From Schistocephalus solidus (lineage: Eukaryota; Platyhelminthes; Cestoda; Diphyllobothriidea; Diphyllobothriidae), in NCBI GenBank assembly GCA_017591395.1, contig WEDG01000214.1:310001-374000 (forward strand): a stretch of DNA of 64,000 nt, read 5' to 3'. The position numbers and the translations under genes were made by a program. The notes under the pieces were generated by a model that saw only the letters and a program-made list of their open reading frames with translations, did not search any database and had not been told where the DNA came from. This document shows, piece after piece, positions 11,041 to 22,758 of this stretch (position 1 is the first letter of the stretch; each line of letters starts with the position of its first letter).

Positions 11041-11912
11041 AACCACCGGAGGCTAAGCCACATCAGCGCACGCCATCTACACTAATACATAGACAACACC
11101 CTCACAATCGTCATAATGTACCTGATAAAATCACGGTTTCTTAGAAGCCATGGCTTGGAAGGCTGCCATTTTGACGCTTACACTAGACCACGCCGTCGGC
11201 CCAGTGTTTGTGTTGTGTGTCGAGTGGCTGACCAGTGGACTGGGAGTCAGACGGCGATCGCTCCTCCATATCCCCTGAGTAAGTAGATCCTGCTGTGTGC
11301 GTTATGGAGGCCAGGTCGTGCTGTGGCGCGCGAAGACGGGTACACTGACCCATCAGCCAATGCGCCCACTCCCACATCAGACAAATGACTGGCTCGGATG
11401 GTTGTCTGATTGTGGTGGTGGGGGAGAGAGGGAGGTCAACAGCTCAGCTCATGTTCCTCACTATAAACAATCTGACGCGCTTGAAACTATCACGGTGCGC
11501 TAAAAGCCGTGGCTTGGAAGTTTGCCAACTGACGGGATAACTTGGATCGCGTGGTCAGCCCAATGTGTGTTTTGTGTGGAGTGGCCGACTGGCGGACTGA
11601 GAGTCAGGCTGCAATGGCTCCTTCATAATGTGGCCTTTATGGCACTCCCACTCCGGGGGATCTGAGTCAGGTGTGGTGGTACACCCAGGGGCGGCTTTGG
11701 TCGTGCCAGCCACTGCGCCCTCTCCCATCTTCGGTCTTCTTGACTCTGTCTTGATACCGGGCTTAAGTGGGGGAGGAGGAGAGAGTGCGGTGGCTGCAGC
11801 ACAAGGCTAATATCACTTCAAACTAATTCACGCGCAAGTCACCGTCCCTGCACAACCTGGTGTGGAGCATACGGTGGACCTCGTCGAAAATCGACGGTTG
11901 AAACGTCATGAT
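11041..11912 (+). repeat. LINE D1 3' tail (shared with SINE-like units)
   Basis: Non-coding. Nearly the same sequence follows LINE D2 at 41040-41912, and an inverted copy is at 45455-46190. The last 225 bases or so (from about 11686) also form the 3' half of independent short repeats at 38109-38492, 48715-49120, 58612-58833 and 60735-61093. Two internal GGCTTGGAAG-x-TGCCA segments (11153 and 11511) suggest an old internal duplication within the tail. Confidence 0.8.
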
Positions 11913-12600
11913 GCCTCCAGGTGAGCAACGGCGCCGGATGGAGGGCAACAACATAGAGCTAGTGGGACGCGGGATTTTCGCAGAACACGGACTTCAATCG
12001 AGTCGACTATCCCTCGTGGCTGCTATTTGCGAACCGAGAAAAGCAACTTCTGCAAAGTCCGAGCTAACCTACTAAAATTATTCGTTGAATGCATCATATT
12101 TCGAGCATAGTTGATAAAGACCTCTCTTCCCCCTAATAGCATGTCGATATAGCCCTGATATCCAATAATCTCGACATGTCGAGATGGGACATAGCTCGTA
12201 ATCATTGGTTAATCTCTATAACGTCACCGAGCCGTGATTGGTTGGCGTGTTGTTAGTGTGCGAAGATCCGGCGTGCGTGCGCGCGAATTAATATACCACC
12301 GCATTAGGACGAAAATATCCAACCTATAAAAGCAATATCTAATTGCAGCGCGACGTCAAAGGCTTTTCGCCTCGTACAGAGGATGAAAATTCATATCTGA
12401 CGTTTTTTTCTTATGGACTTACTATATTTGCGCAAAATGGTGAAAGCTGAAATTTAGGTACAAGATAGTGCGCGGGGTGGGATCGAACCGGCGACCCCAC
12501 TCGTACAAGACCGACGATCAACCGACTGCACCATCGCCGAACGATCGGCAGAACGCTCTAAAAGCCTATTAAATTAGTTGCGGCCAAGGTACGGGGAAAA
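11913..12600. other. Mostly unique sequence with a tRNA-like relic
   Basis: No gene seen. A minus-strand tRNA-like segment lies at 12478-12545. A small palindrome (CTCGACATGTCGAG) lies at about 12170-12183. Confidence 0.4.
12478..12545 (-). repeat. tRNA-like relic (SINE head or tRNA pseudogene)
   Basis: The minus strand has an A-box-like GATGGTGCAGTCGGTTGA and a B box GGTTCGATCCC at correct spacing. The T-stem does not pair well, so it is not a convincing tRNA gene. Confidence 0.45.
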
Positions 12601-12664
12601 CTATTATGGCGGTTGTCAAACGCTAGCCTCGAAGTTGAATCAACTGGAGGAATAAATAAGGATT

Positions 12665-13615
12665 ATGAAGGATTTTATACAGCAGACCCTCGTTTCAGAG
12701 GATCGATTCCCAGCATCTAAGCATAGGATAACACGGAGTAGAGCACGAGGCAACCTACACAAAAAATCCCCAGGAATTGACAATGTGGTGTCTAAGATAC
12801 CAATCAAGAGTAGTGACGCAGAGCCTCCAGTAACACTGAAGAATAAGAAAAAGGCGAAAGGTAAGACCGCAGGGACGGACCGTAAAAACCCGAAGGGTAT
12901 GATGTCAAACTTACCAGAAAATCAATCGAAGGTACAAAATTAAATTGATCACGATATACCAATGCACGAGCTTACGAAACACGGCAGATAACGATTAACG
13001 AAAATAGTCTCCAGCCCACACACTTTTCGTCAGAGGCAAACATAGAGGAGCTGTCGACCACCGAAAGGACGACAAAGAGTGGACCCCACAGCGGAACTAC
13101 CTACCCTTAGACTCCCCAAGCCAATGGCATTGAAGCCAGTATTGGGGAAGCCCCAACATCAGCCAGACAAATTATTCGCCAGAACCCCCTGGATAGAGGT
13201 GCAGTGGACAGGTCACAATGCATAATCATCCATGGGCTAAGCGAATCAACCAACGAAAACCCCAGGTGTAGAATAAATGATGATATCATGGCCTGCAGGG
13301 GTGTCTGAGGGAAATAATAAGAGAGGATGAAAAGACTAGGGTTTTTAAACTTTTCCCACTAAACAGTAAAGATGACGCAAACTCTCGAAGAAATAAATCA
13401 AGGTCTGTAAAGATAATTTTGGAAAACAAACTTTAGAGAGACCTTCTACTCGAGCAAACAGCAGGGGAAGTCCCCGGTCACAGAGGTATTTTTTCAACCG
13501 GACTACTCTGTACAAGAGAGAATGAAATGGAGGGCGCTAAAAGCGGATTTGGAGAACTTGAAAGAACAGGGCGAGAAGGGACTGGTAATAAGGAACGGAG
13601 TGATTGTTCGAGTAC
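12665..13615 (+). pseudogene. LINE B ORF1 (nucleic-acid-binding protein)
   Basis: Opens at ATG 12665 with a lysine-rich, disordered N-terminus that ends at 12943. The conserved central part is read at about 13170-13300 (RSQCIIIHGLSESTNENPR, then a frameshift near 13302), continuing with EDEKTRVFKLFPLNS and SVKIILENKL. The C-terminal block at 13500-13610 reads FFQPDYSVQERMKWRALK and then GEKGLVIRNGVIV, a signature of LINE ORF1 proteins that precede endonuclease/RT ORFs in flatworms. It would chaperone LINE RNA. It is broken by at least two frameshifts and a TAG near 13435. Confidence 0.75.
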
Positions 13616-13689
13616 AAAAAACCTTCTGTGGAGGACGCCCGTCATTCTCACGAAAGTCACGGTCGGGCAACTAATCCAATGCGAAAATC

Positions 13690-16525
13690 TACACAAAATC
13701 AAGTTCTATTGCGGACATTTGCAAAGCCTCTTGAATATGGACACATCATGTGCGTATATAGTCCAGCTGCCGCAAATGACGATGTTGGCGACATAGCCGA
13801 CTTGCAACACACAAATACACTTAATTGCATATTTACCAATGTCCAAAGCCGACTCCCTAAATTAGATGAGCTTAAGATATACGTGTGCCAAACTTCACCA
13901 GATATCATCTCCATAACTGAAACGTGGCTGACCGCGAAGGCGGACGATCGTGAAGTTGCCATCCCCGGTTTTCAGTTATTCAGAAAGGGTAGAGCAGTAC
14001 ATCAAGGTAGGGGTGGGCTGACTTATGTCAGACATGGCCTTCTCGTGTCAGAAAAAAAACGGAAAAGCTCCCGTGCGAAACTGAAGCCATCTGGCTCACC
14101 ATCAGAACGCCGGGGTCCCAAGCACTTGAGATCCCAATGGTCTACCGACCAACGACAAACGATCCGCAGTCAGACAGTAGTCTGATTGATGATTTAGAAG
14201 CGTTCGCTAGTCGATCCGAATTCATTATTATGGGCGACTTTAACGCTCCGAATATCGATTGGAATTTGAGCTCAGCACCAGGCTCAGAATTAAACTTCGA
14301 TCGCCGCCTCCTAGAAGCAATACACAAACGCTTCCTAACTCAACTCATCCTGTCTCCAACCAGAATACACAAGGGGCAACAAGCCAATTGTTTGGACCTT
14401 GTATTGGCAAAAGCGCCTGACAGCGTCGATGCTGTGAACTGTCTACCCCATTGGGGAAATGCTACAGTGGGAATATTCACTCTTCTCTGTCCCCGATCGA
14501 AGCATCACAGTCAAACGCAACCTATGGAATGGAGATTTTATCTAAAGGAAAATTGATGTGCGCCATTTAGATTGGAATGAAACATTCACCGGGTGTATTC
14601 TCGAGGATTGGTTGGAATTTAAGGCCGTATTACATGGACTTATAACCAATACTGTCCTAATTCAAAAAGGTCACAACCAGGCCACAATGTCTAAGGACCA
14701 CAATGAAGAGGGAAATAAACCGCAAACAAAAGCTGTCGCAAACTTATCTAAGGGAAAAGACCGTCGAATCGCTGACGAAGTACAAGACGCAGATAAACAG
14801 GGTAAAAGGCCTTGTTTATAAAGCCCGCCAAAGTTTCGTGAGTAACGTGATAAACCGTTTAGCAGAAAACCCGAAGCTCTTCTTCACCTACATTAAACAG
14901 TGCACTCGAAAAAAAGACCTCATCCCTTCATTAAAAACGGACGGTGTCAAACTTTGCAAGGACGAGGAAAAGGCTGAGCATCTATCTCAGTTCTTTCAGT
15001 CGGTTTTTATGAGAGAAGCCAGTCTAACCGCTGCTAACTGTAGTGTGGAAGCGATCCCGACAATTGACTCAGTGGTCATAACAGAACATATTGTTCTGCA
15101 GGAACTACAGAAGCTTGAAGAAACCAAATCGCCAAGTCCTGATGTAATATCGGCAAAGTTGTTGAAGGAGTTGGCCGTAGAGCTGGCAGAATCTTTGTGT
15201 CTACTCTTCCGAGCCTTCCTCACTGTAGGCAGATTGTCACCCGATCGGAAGACTGCGTGGATTTCACTGATACATAAAAGTGGCAGCCGGGCTTCCGCAA
15301 ATAACTACCGGCAGTTAAGTCTCACCTCAAGATAATGGAGCAAATCATGAAACGTGAACTGATTCAGTTTCTGGAGCGGCATTATCTTCTCTCTGACGCG
15401 CAGCACGGATTCCGCAGAGGAAGGTCCTGTTTAACCAATTTGGTCTATTATCTGGAACAATGGACCCGAGCGGTCGATAAAGGAAATGCGGTGCACGCAG
15501 TCTACATAGACTTCAAGAAGGCCTTTGATAGCGTGCCTCACCAGCGTCTCCTATACAAACTCAACCGTATTGGGATAAGGGGCAAGCTTTTGAAGTGGAT
15601 CGCAAAATTATTGATTGGGCGATCAACAATCGGCAGAGGTGGCGGCTGAGAGTGTGGGTCCCCAGGGCTCCTTCTGTACATTGACGACTGCGAAACTGGG
15701 TTGGACTGTGACACCGCCATGTTTGCTGATGACATAAAGCTTTGGAAGGTCGTCCACAACGAACCTGATGAAGCAAATCTACAGGCGAACTTGCACCGAC
15801 TTGAGGAATGGTCGCAAAACTGGCTCCTCCCATTCGATGCTACCAAGTGCAATACTCTGCGAATCGGCAGAACCAGCTCCGTGCACCAGCGAATGTACTA
15901 CCTGGACCACACACCGCTTCCAGAGATAAAGGCTCCGAAAGATCTAGGAGTATGGATCACGCTCTCACTGAAGCCATCGTTCCATTACTCAAATGAAGCA
16001 GAATCCGCCGTGTCAAGCTTGTATCTAAATAAACGAGTGTTTGCAAAGTTCGACAAAGGGTGCTTTTATAAGGTCTTCGTTATTTTCGTGCGACCACAAT
16101 TGGAATTTGCTTGCCAAAGACGACAGCACCCTTTAGAAGGTTCAATGACGTGAAACCAAGCTTGTTCTAGGTCAAAGCTACCTGCCTTACGAGACACGAT
16201 TGTCCAATCTTGATCTGTTTCCTCTGGACTATAGACATATACACGGCGACCTAATACAAGCGTTCGCATGCTGCGGGGTCAGGACTGTTGCCTTGTATCT
16301 GGCGGCTTCTTTGAGCTGGCCACTACTTCTACTTTGAGAGGACTTCCTATCAGATGATGTGTGACTGGCGCAAGACTGGACAAAAAAGGTTTTTCTTCTC
16401 CAAGAGAGTGATTAAGGCCTGGAATGCTCTGCCCGCAGACATCATCATGTCCCCATCCAATGACACTTTCAAGCGGAAGTTTGACCAGTACAACCATATG
16501 TACCACCACGACATCAGAAACTAAC
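13690..16525 (+). pseudogene. LINE B ORF2 (endonuclease and reverse transcriptase)
   Basis: The endonuclease shows VQSRLPKLDELKIYV, SITETWL (about 13915), a frameshift near 14110, VYRPTTNDPQSD and GDFNAPNIDW (about 14235). The linker contains NRVKGLVYKARQSF. RT is read in pieces: 14703-15335, then 15335-15649 with HGFRRGRSC and YIDFKKAFDSVPH. A deletion of about 27 bases at 15660 removes most of the motif after PQG. The catalytic FADD is at 15722-15733, and C-terminal blocks KDLGVWIT and ETRLSNLDLFPLDY follow to about 16525 with more frameshifts. Target-primed RT is the inferred function of the intact family. Confidence 0.88.
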
Positions 16526-16765
16526 ACATTTCCTTTGACCTATCCCCATTCACAATTTACGCGTTATCGAACATACTACTCCCTATTTTGAGTAAAATAA
16601 TTTTATATATTTTTTTCGTTCGATGTCCTGTAGAGTGACGCGGAGAGAACCCTTTGTCCAACGTCCATTATGTGTCGACCTTTTTTAAATTTCCAATGTC
16701 AAAGAAATCAATAGGGAGTTCAAATACGTCGCTTAACTTCCCTTAATAAAACTGAATTGAACTGA
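16526..16765 (+). repeat. LINE B 3' UTR and terminus
   Basis: Matches the inverted 33110-33340 region of LINE C, including ACTACTCCCTATTTTGAGTA and the AATAAAACTGAA end. A poly-C tract of about 14 bases lies just beyond at 16816-16830. Confidence 0.75.
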
Positions 16766-17722
16766 AGAACATGCCCAAACCATCTCAGTTATCTGTCTTA
16801 GATGGCTTGATATACCCCCCCCCCCCCCCGATGTTGTAGCAGTGGACGTGCACTGGAGCATTCGTAAGCAGGGCAGTGTACTTAAAGGAGGGTCCTCAAG
16901 CAGCGGTGGTCAAATACCTCCAGTTTTCGCTCACTTTCCAAGTCCACAGCCCAAAATTCCCGATCCTAGAGAAAGACTGATCAGACGAATGCAGGTTATA
17001 GGTGGATCTTTGTGGCGATGGAAATGTCTCATACGGTCCATCGACACTTTCTAAGGCTCGAAAAAAAAACGGCAAACAGCATCGATTTGGGAGACAATGT
17101 CGTCAATTTGGCAGCAGTCCTACCCAGAGACATTTGAAACCGTCTCCTTCAAGTTGGCAGACATTAAGCTCGAGAGGTGCCTTCTCTGGGCCACGCGCAT
17201 CCTACAAGAAAAATGGAACCAATGCATCCCTACCACTCCCTCTGATTTTTCATTTGCGAATACTCTCTCTCAGTGTTTGGTCTGCGAAGGATCACACAAG
17301 GACAGATGTAAATGTGAAATCTGATTTCTTTCTTTGGAAGGTCAAACACTTTCGAAAGGAAAAAAGCACCAGCAGCAAACAACCAAATGTACAGCAACAC
17401 GTTTGAAAAGGGTAATTCTTGGTGGTTGAAAGTTTGTCTGAGTGTGGAGGAAGGGGACAATGCAGAAATCTGAAAGCATGGTGTTAATAGTGGGTAAAAA
17501 TAGCCGCACACGTTTGAAGAGGACAAGAACAAGTAAGGAAGTTATAGTGGGTGTAGAAAACCACGAAGGAACAGAGAGAGAGGAGCATAGAGAAAGATTG
17601 TAGACTAGTAAATGCAAGACTGAGGAGTTCGGTGGCGTACGCACACTTGTGCATGTGTGTAATGAACAGGTCACCGAGGCGAATGCAGTTGTTTGGAGAG
17701 CAACGAGAAGGCAGTACCGGAA
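16766..17722. other. No recognisable gene; 3' flank of the zinc-finger gene
   Basis: Overlapping short ORFs on both strands (16842-17726) show no motifs. The region lies downstream of the proposed terminal exon and may contain its 3' UTR on the minus strand. No clear polyadenylation signal was seen. Confidence 0.35.
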
Positions 17723-17817
17723 TCATGAGGGTTCTGGCTTGATAGGAGGATCAGCAATCTGTTCTGGGGGAATCTTCTTTACTTCTTCATCTTCAGTCTC
17801 CTTCGAGGATGGCTCCG
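17723..17817 (-). CDS. Probable terminal coding exon (acidic tail)
   Basis: After a pyrimidine-containing stretch ending TTCAAG, the minus strand has 30 codons and a TGA stop. The first two bases complete a codon, matching the phase-1 donor of finger exon 7. The peptide is acidic then proline-rich: it has a KETEDEEVKK stretch and ends IKPEP-S. IKPE fits the sumoylation consensus (hydrophobic-K-x-E), common in transcription factor tails. The intron to finger 7 would be about 10.4 kb and contains the Gypsy element. This call rests on phase, composition and the acceptor, not on homology. I saw no clear polyadenylation signal just downstream. Confidence 0.5.
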
Positions 17818-20800
17818 CTTGAAGGTGGAAAATGAGGTTTACAAAGGTGAAATGGAGTATAAGAAGTGAGTCATCTGCGTAGACTCAAGGCATTCAGGGA
17901 GTAACTTAGAGCCACCTTTGGCAATACTACCAGAAATGCAGCGACAACTCCCTCCAATACATGAGGATAATTGCAATCGTTGAGAAAACGGCTTCAGAGT
18001 AGAATAGAAACCTAACACAGCTCGACCAGCTCTTCTGCAGATAAAAAGGATGCAAATGATAAGGTATATGGGAAGGAAAGAGGACGGTGTTTACAGGCAC
18101 ACCTTCACTGTTATGACCAAAAGCAGAAGCATCGCCTTAAAAGGTCTCACGAAAGGCAATTATAGAACCGTTCTGGAAGCCCTTTATTTTCCCACATGAT
18201 TCGACAAACTCCGCTTTGTTTACTAAGACGCCTAAAGTCGGACGGCATTATTGCACCATTTACTTTTCTCCCTTTACGGTGTTTCAAAAACCCAACGGCA
18301 CTCTTGCTTCAAAGTTATTATACCTTATCCCAGACGCGCTGACCTGCAGCCACTTAACTGACTTTAGTTCAGACACATATGAGTCCAGGTGGGCAAGGCC
18401 ATCTGCACCCCAAGCATCGGCTAGTGCAACACGGGCAGTTTCGACCTAGTTTTGACACGCATAAAAAGGCAGCTGACACCAAGTGCTCTCTCCTTCTTTC
18501 CGTTACTGGAATGCCTTAGCACATTCGGTGCACGCCATGGCCTAATCAGCAGTTGCCATCGTCTGAGGCAACAAATAGGGTCTCTGCACACAACAAATCC
18601 TGAATCTGAGACGTCCAGTCGGCAAACACGCGTTTTCGGTAATTCTTAATTGGGCCTGTATAATTAACAGGGTAATGAAAATATGAGGGGTTTGCAAGGG
18701 TTTATACGCGTCCACTTGTTGATATCGATAGTTTGCGCACCACCTGCATGGCGAGATCCGCGTGTTGAGGTCATTGGGACTAGTAAGGTGTGAGCGATTT
18801 TCGGAAATCGAGTAAGGGGGGTGAACATCACTGGACTTCGCACGTTTAGCGTGAGAATATTCGCAGAACTTAAAGCCTTAATTCTGGTGTTTTCCGGCTT
18901 GGACTGATGATTGTTGGGAATAAGTACACATTATACCCAGGCCGCAACAAGTACAGTAGATTGCCTAACTCATGAAAAGTCTATATCAGAATTTAAGCAG
19001 CAGGGCAGGCATTTTAAGTTATTATTTCCGTTTTTTTCATTGAATTGATGCACAAAAACATGCTTAATAATAAAGAGTTCCCTTCAACTTGGTTTAATGA
19101 TGGGAAAACGGGCCTACATTGGGGAAAATTCGACGTTTCTTGCTATCCAGGAATTTTTCTATGCTTATAAAGGCTACGGATCAACGCATTTTTTGTGCGT
19201 AGTACTGTAAATGAATATTAATATAGGCCAGAAAAATTTGGAATATATCCCTTAGGAGAACGGAACATTTTGCTTTGCTTTCTCGAAAATCAGGTGAATG
19301 CGGATTTGAGACATCACACTGTTTTCGGAAAAACAAGTCAAAAAATTGTTTTGCAAATGTATGACATTTTGTACAAAAAACTAATAAACTTGTGTGAATG
19401 TACTTTGTTTTACCACGCCGATACTAAGGTCCTTAAACGCGCATATATACGAGACGCGATAACACGCCGCCACTTTTCGCTGTCTGCAGTGACTAAATGA
19501 ATAAGGAAATTTGAAACGGAAGGGTCAGCATATAGAAATTTTATCGCAAAATCTGAGTATATATTCGGCCACTCTCTTGTGCGTTTGAAATCTTAGAAAT
19601 AGACTGCGAAGTAAGCAAATATATCGAAAAACGCTCCAATAGAAAGAGAGAATTGAGTTCTTTAATTTTCAGTAGAAATTGTATCCTTACTTTTCAGCGA
19701 AGTTGAAAAACAGGTCAAATGTTCCCAGTTTTTCCTTGACTTTTCCTTGGAAAAACGTTAAGTACGCAGATATTCGACAGCGAAAAACCCAAGTAAAGCG
19801 CTTTTTAAAGAGGTAACTTATTATAGAAAGGCATATATTTGCTGTTGTGGAAGTTCATTTTTCTCGGCAGCGAATTTTTATGTTTGAGTGAGTCTACAAA
19901 TATGACCCTGACGGCCATCTGCATTAGAAAGAATGTCCAAAAGGTCACTACTTCGGTAAATGCTTTTAAGAAATATCTTATTTTGAAGGTTTAACTAAAC
20001 ACATTGAACGGATTCTACATTTATAGGCAGTCGACTGAAGACACTGAAAATCGTAAACGATTCACCACATTTTCAAGGACGATCTGAAACTCATCGTAAT
20101 AGAAAACCCGAAATAGTTTGAAAGAAACTTAACAATAGAAAAATCATCGTTATATACACAAAATGGTACGTCTACGATTGAAACTGACGATTTCATTTAA
20201 ATCTATTAGTCTGTGACCGGCCTATGAACATGTGAGCTTATGAAATATTATATTCCTGTGACGTCTCTGTCGGCGCAATCAAGCGAAAACCTGTTTGCCT
20301 TGACCAACCGAATCTGAAACAATGTAGAACCGGAAGAAGAACTGCCAATTCTCGTGGAACGGTGTTAGAACATACACTCGCATGTTAGGCTGCTTGATTA
20401 CGGCCATACTTAACGTTGCACTTAATCTAGATGAATATATATATGCGCAAAACGCTAATGAAGACTATTTTCAAAAAATGATAATTTCGCTGTTTTATTC
20501 ACTCGTTCAGTTGCATGGACAGGCTTCCTGTACATTTAGAACTTCAGTTTACTCAATTAGATCGTTTTTACCTTTTCGTTATTTGTACCTTATCTAAAAA
20601 ATAGTATTTCTAGACAATGTGATATTAATTTGTAAACCGCAATAAGCCTTATTTTTCCCAATGATCGATTCTTTATTGATGTAAATCTTTGGGGGAAGCA
20701 GTGTAGGCTGATTTCGCTAAAGGGGCCGTAACGCATGAAATCCATAAGATTTAATGAGCTAGGACGGCTACTGTATACATGAGAACTGAAGCGAGCAGGA

Positions 20801-22219
20801 GTTTCCTGGAATGCAAGAAACGAGCAGTCAACAGAAACTTAACAGGCCGTCTCTTCCATAGAAAGGAAGAACTTGCGGGCAGCACGTACAGGCCTTCAGT
20901 TTACCGACAGAAATTCTCGAACCGTCGGTAGAGTGCACAGTTTGTACACTACAACATGACTATACAGAGAACAGATTCCATGTTCAGAGGTGGAACTAAG
21001 TGGAGGAGAAAAAAGGCGACAGAAAGCGTTGCAAAATATAATAATAATAATCAAAGAACGCACACTTTAAGGACACTTCCGGAGAGGGAGATTTTGTTAC
21101 CGCTCTGACAGACTTTGGCAGGATAACTGTAGACAAAAAGAAATATTAATTATAGAGAAGGTCAACAGATGAAAAAGATCAGAATTCGAACGTGATTAAG
21201 GCATAGCCACAGTCCGCACAAGAGAAAAGGGACAGTGTCTGGTTGGATTGGGATGCCAGTCACAGAAACCACCGATCATAGCAGAAATAAAGGCGCACAG
21301 CAACAAGACTGAATATTTCCGAAAACCATACATAAATCATGCATAGCTGCGTAAGGTATCTTAATTTTTGTCAATTTGACGGTTTTAAAGGCAAGGCTGG
21401 TTCAGAGAAAAATTTCCCCTTCTTCTGCCCTGCCCTCACTCATCCTTACTGGGGTACGCTGGCGCCACGAGACAACAGCGAGGAAGGGGCGAGTCCAGAG
21501 CTCCTGGTCTCTGTTAAAATTTGGCAGCTGTCAAAACCAGAATAACCAGTGCTACCCTCGTGTATCATTTGAGCTGCGGACACACGTGCGCTCATCGGGA
21601 AAGCAAAAATCTTGCCACTGATGTAGACGACGGCGGTTAAAACCACCAAATAAAAACCGAGAAGAGTAACGGTAGGGTATGTAAAGCACCAAAGAAACCA
21701 GAAACCCCAAGCTCGAGTTGTAATACGAGAACGGTGATAATAAGGGTTTTGCGGTAGGGGCAGTACAGCGAGTAATGTCAGATGTGTGAACAATATAGCA
21801 TGAAATCCTTAGTTCTTTAATCGGCCTCATTGCTAGCGCAACTGGATATACCAGCTTACTTCGCCTCATCCAATTGCACCCCCCTTCCCCTTGAGAAGGC
21901 TGTAATTACGACTGCGAAGATCCAATGAAACTGATTATTATGATTTGATGTTGCAGAAAAAAGAAACTATCAGCTCTACTTTTGGCCCAGTGCTGATGTA
22001 CTACTTTTTAATGAAGCGGTTTGTATGCACGATCACATATACATTTTCTGAAGGAGTTTTTATGCATCGGATATAAAAAGTAATTCCTGCAACAGGCGGG
22101 TATGTAGGTCATGCGGCACTGGCGTTAACTGATTATTTATGATTGGAGGGTGGAATACAGGCGTTCAAGGGCTCCGGCCGCGCGTGTTTCGGGACCAAAG
22201 CCCGAGTATGATTGATTGA
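17818..22219. other. Long AT-rich intron segment, no clear feature
   Basis: If the last exon call is right, this is intron. Short ORFs at 18216-18649, 19270-19500, 20382-20597 and 21339-21869 have no convincing domain. At 18505-18580 one plus-strand frame reads TFGARHGLISSCHRLRQQ, faintly like a LINE-encoded finger. 18650-21300 looks unique and AT-rich. Confidence 0.4.
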
Positions 22220-22223
22220 CATC

Positions 22224-22711
22224 TGTAGGTATTTGTACAATTTACATTTTTTATCTTTCTTGTTCACTTGAATCTTTATGATAGCTTGTTTAAATGTGCT
22301 AAAAAAACAACAGCCAGCTTCAACCGGCATGTTGGACGTCTTCTGTTTTCGCTGCTGCATGTCACTGCTGCTATCTTGATTGTACTGATCTCTCTCAATT
22401 ACTTACAGTCAATTACAATGATTTATCTTCATTTCTCGATTGCATTCTACTGATCGCCATCTCAATTGAACTCCTGACTCTGCTCTTCATCCTTGATGCA
22501 TAGCTTTCTGGATCTAGCTCAGAGTTCATTACAATCCTCAACAACACTCGCTATCCAGAAGCTGCGTTTTTCGTGAGTCTGCATTCTAACAATCCTCTGA
22601 TATTTTTGCCATCCTTTTGTCGTTTGTAGTTTAGACACAATTCTCCACTTAGCGTTAATTTATTTTGTACACCTCGGTTCTTAGCAGTTTTCGACCCTCG
22701 TCTACACTACA
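22224..22711 (+). repeat. 5' LTR of the Gypsy element
   Basis: A 488-base LTR starting TGTAGGTATTTG and ending CTACA. It matches 26916-27188 closely except that about 215 bases (roughly 22459-22673) have no counterpart in the 3' LTR. Confidence 0.9.
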
Positions 22712-22715
22712 AAAT

Positions 22716-22727
22716 TGGTGACCCCGC
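22716..22727 (+). other. Primer binding site (tRNA-Trp type)
   Basis: TGGTGACCCCGC starts five bases after the LTR. Its first 11 bases are complementary to the 3' end (with CCA) of eukaryotic tRNA-Trp, the primer known for CsRn1-clade elements. Confidence 0.75.
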
Positions 22728-22758
22728 TTTTCTACCATTACACACCATATCACTTGCT

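Larger units (their letters stand above)
8960..11912 (+). mobile_element. LINE D1: RT plus C2H2 fingers plus long 3' tail
   Basis: Starts inside the region before RT (RWAEHFRSVLN near 9030) and passes through RT (9061-10620), a shortened zinc-finger array (10650-11040) and a long non-coding 3' tail (11041-11912). It matches LINE D2 (39330-41912) closely from about 9920 on. It is disabled by a TAA at 9836-9838, by damage at the catalytic box near 9945, by a frameshift near 10275, and by a deletion joining the RT end directly to the third finger at about 10650. The LINE clade is not determined. Confidence 0.88.
12600..16765 (+). mobile_element. LINE B: near full-length non-LTR retrotransposon
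   Basis: Contains a degenerate ORF1 (12665-13615), an ORF2 with endonuclease and RT (13690-16525), and a 3' UTR ending AATAAAACTGAATTGAACTGA-like at about 16742-16762. The minus-strand LINE C has the same 3' end, which fixes the family terminus. Several frameshifts and deletions kill both ORFs. The 5' boundary is uncertain. Confidence 0.88.

Noticed and set aside
12478..12545. Functional tRNA gene
   Set aside because: A and B boxes are present but the T-stem and acceptor stem do not pair properly.
18452..18649. Host zinc-finger exon on the plus strand (TFGARHGLISSCHRL)
   Set aside because: Zinc ligands are incomplete; it looks at best like decayed LINE-encoded finger sequence.
21446..21869. 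Additional zinc-finger exon on the minus strand
   Set aside because: The frames lack the paired cysteines at the right spacing and have no 87-base AG/GT interval.
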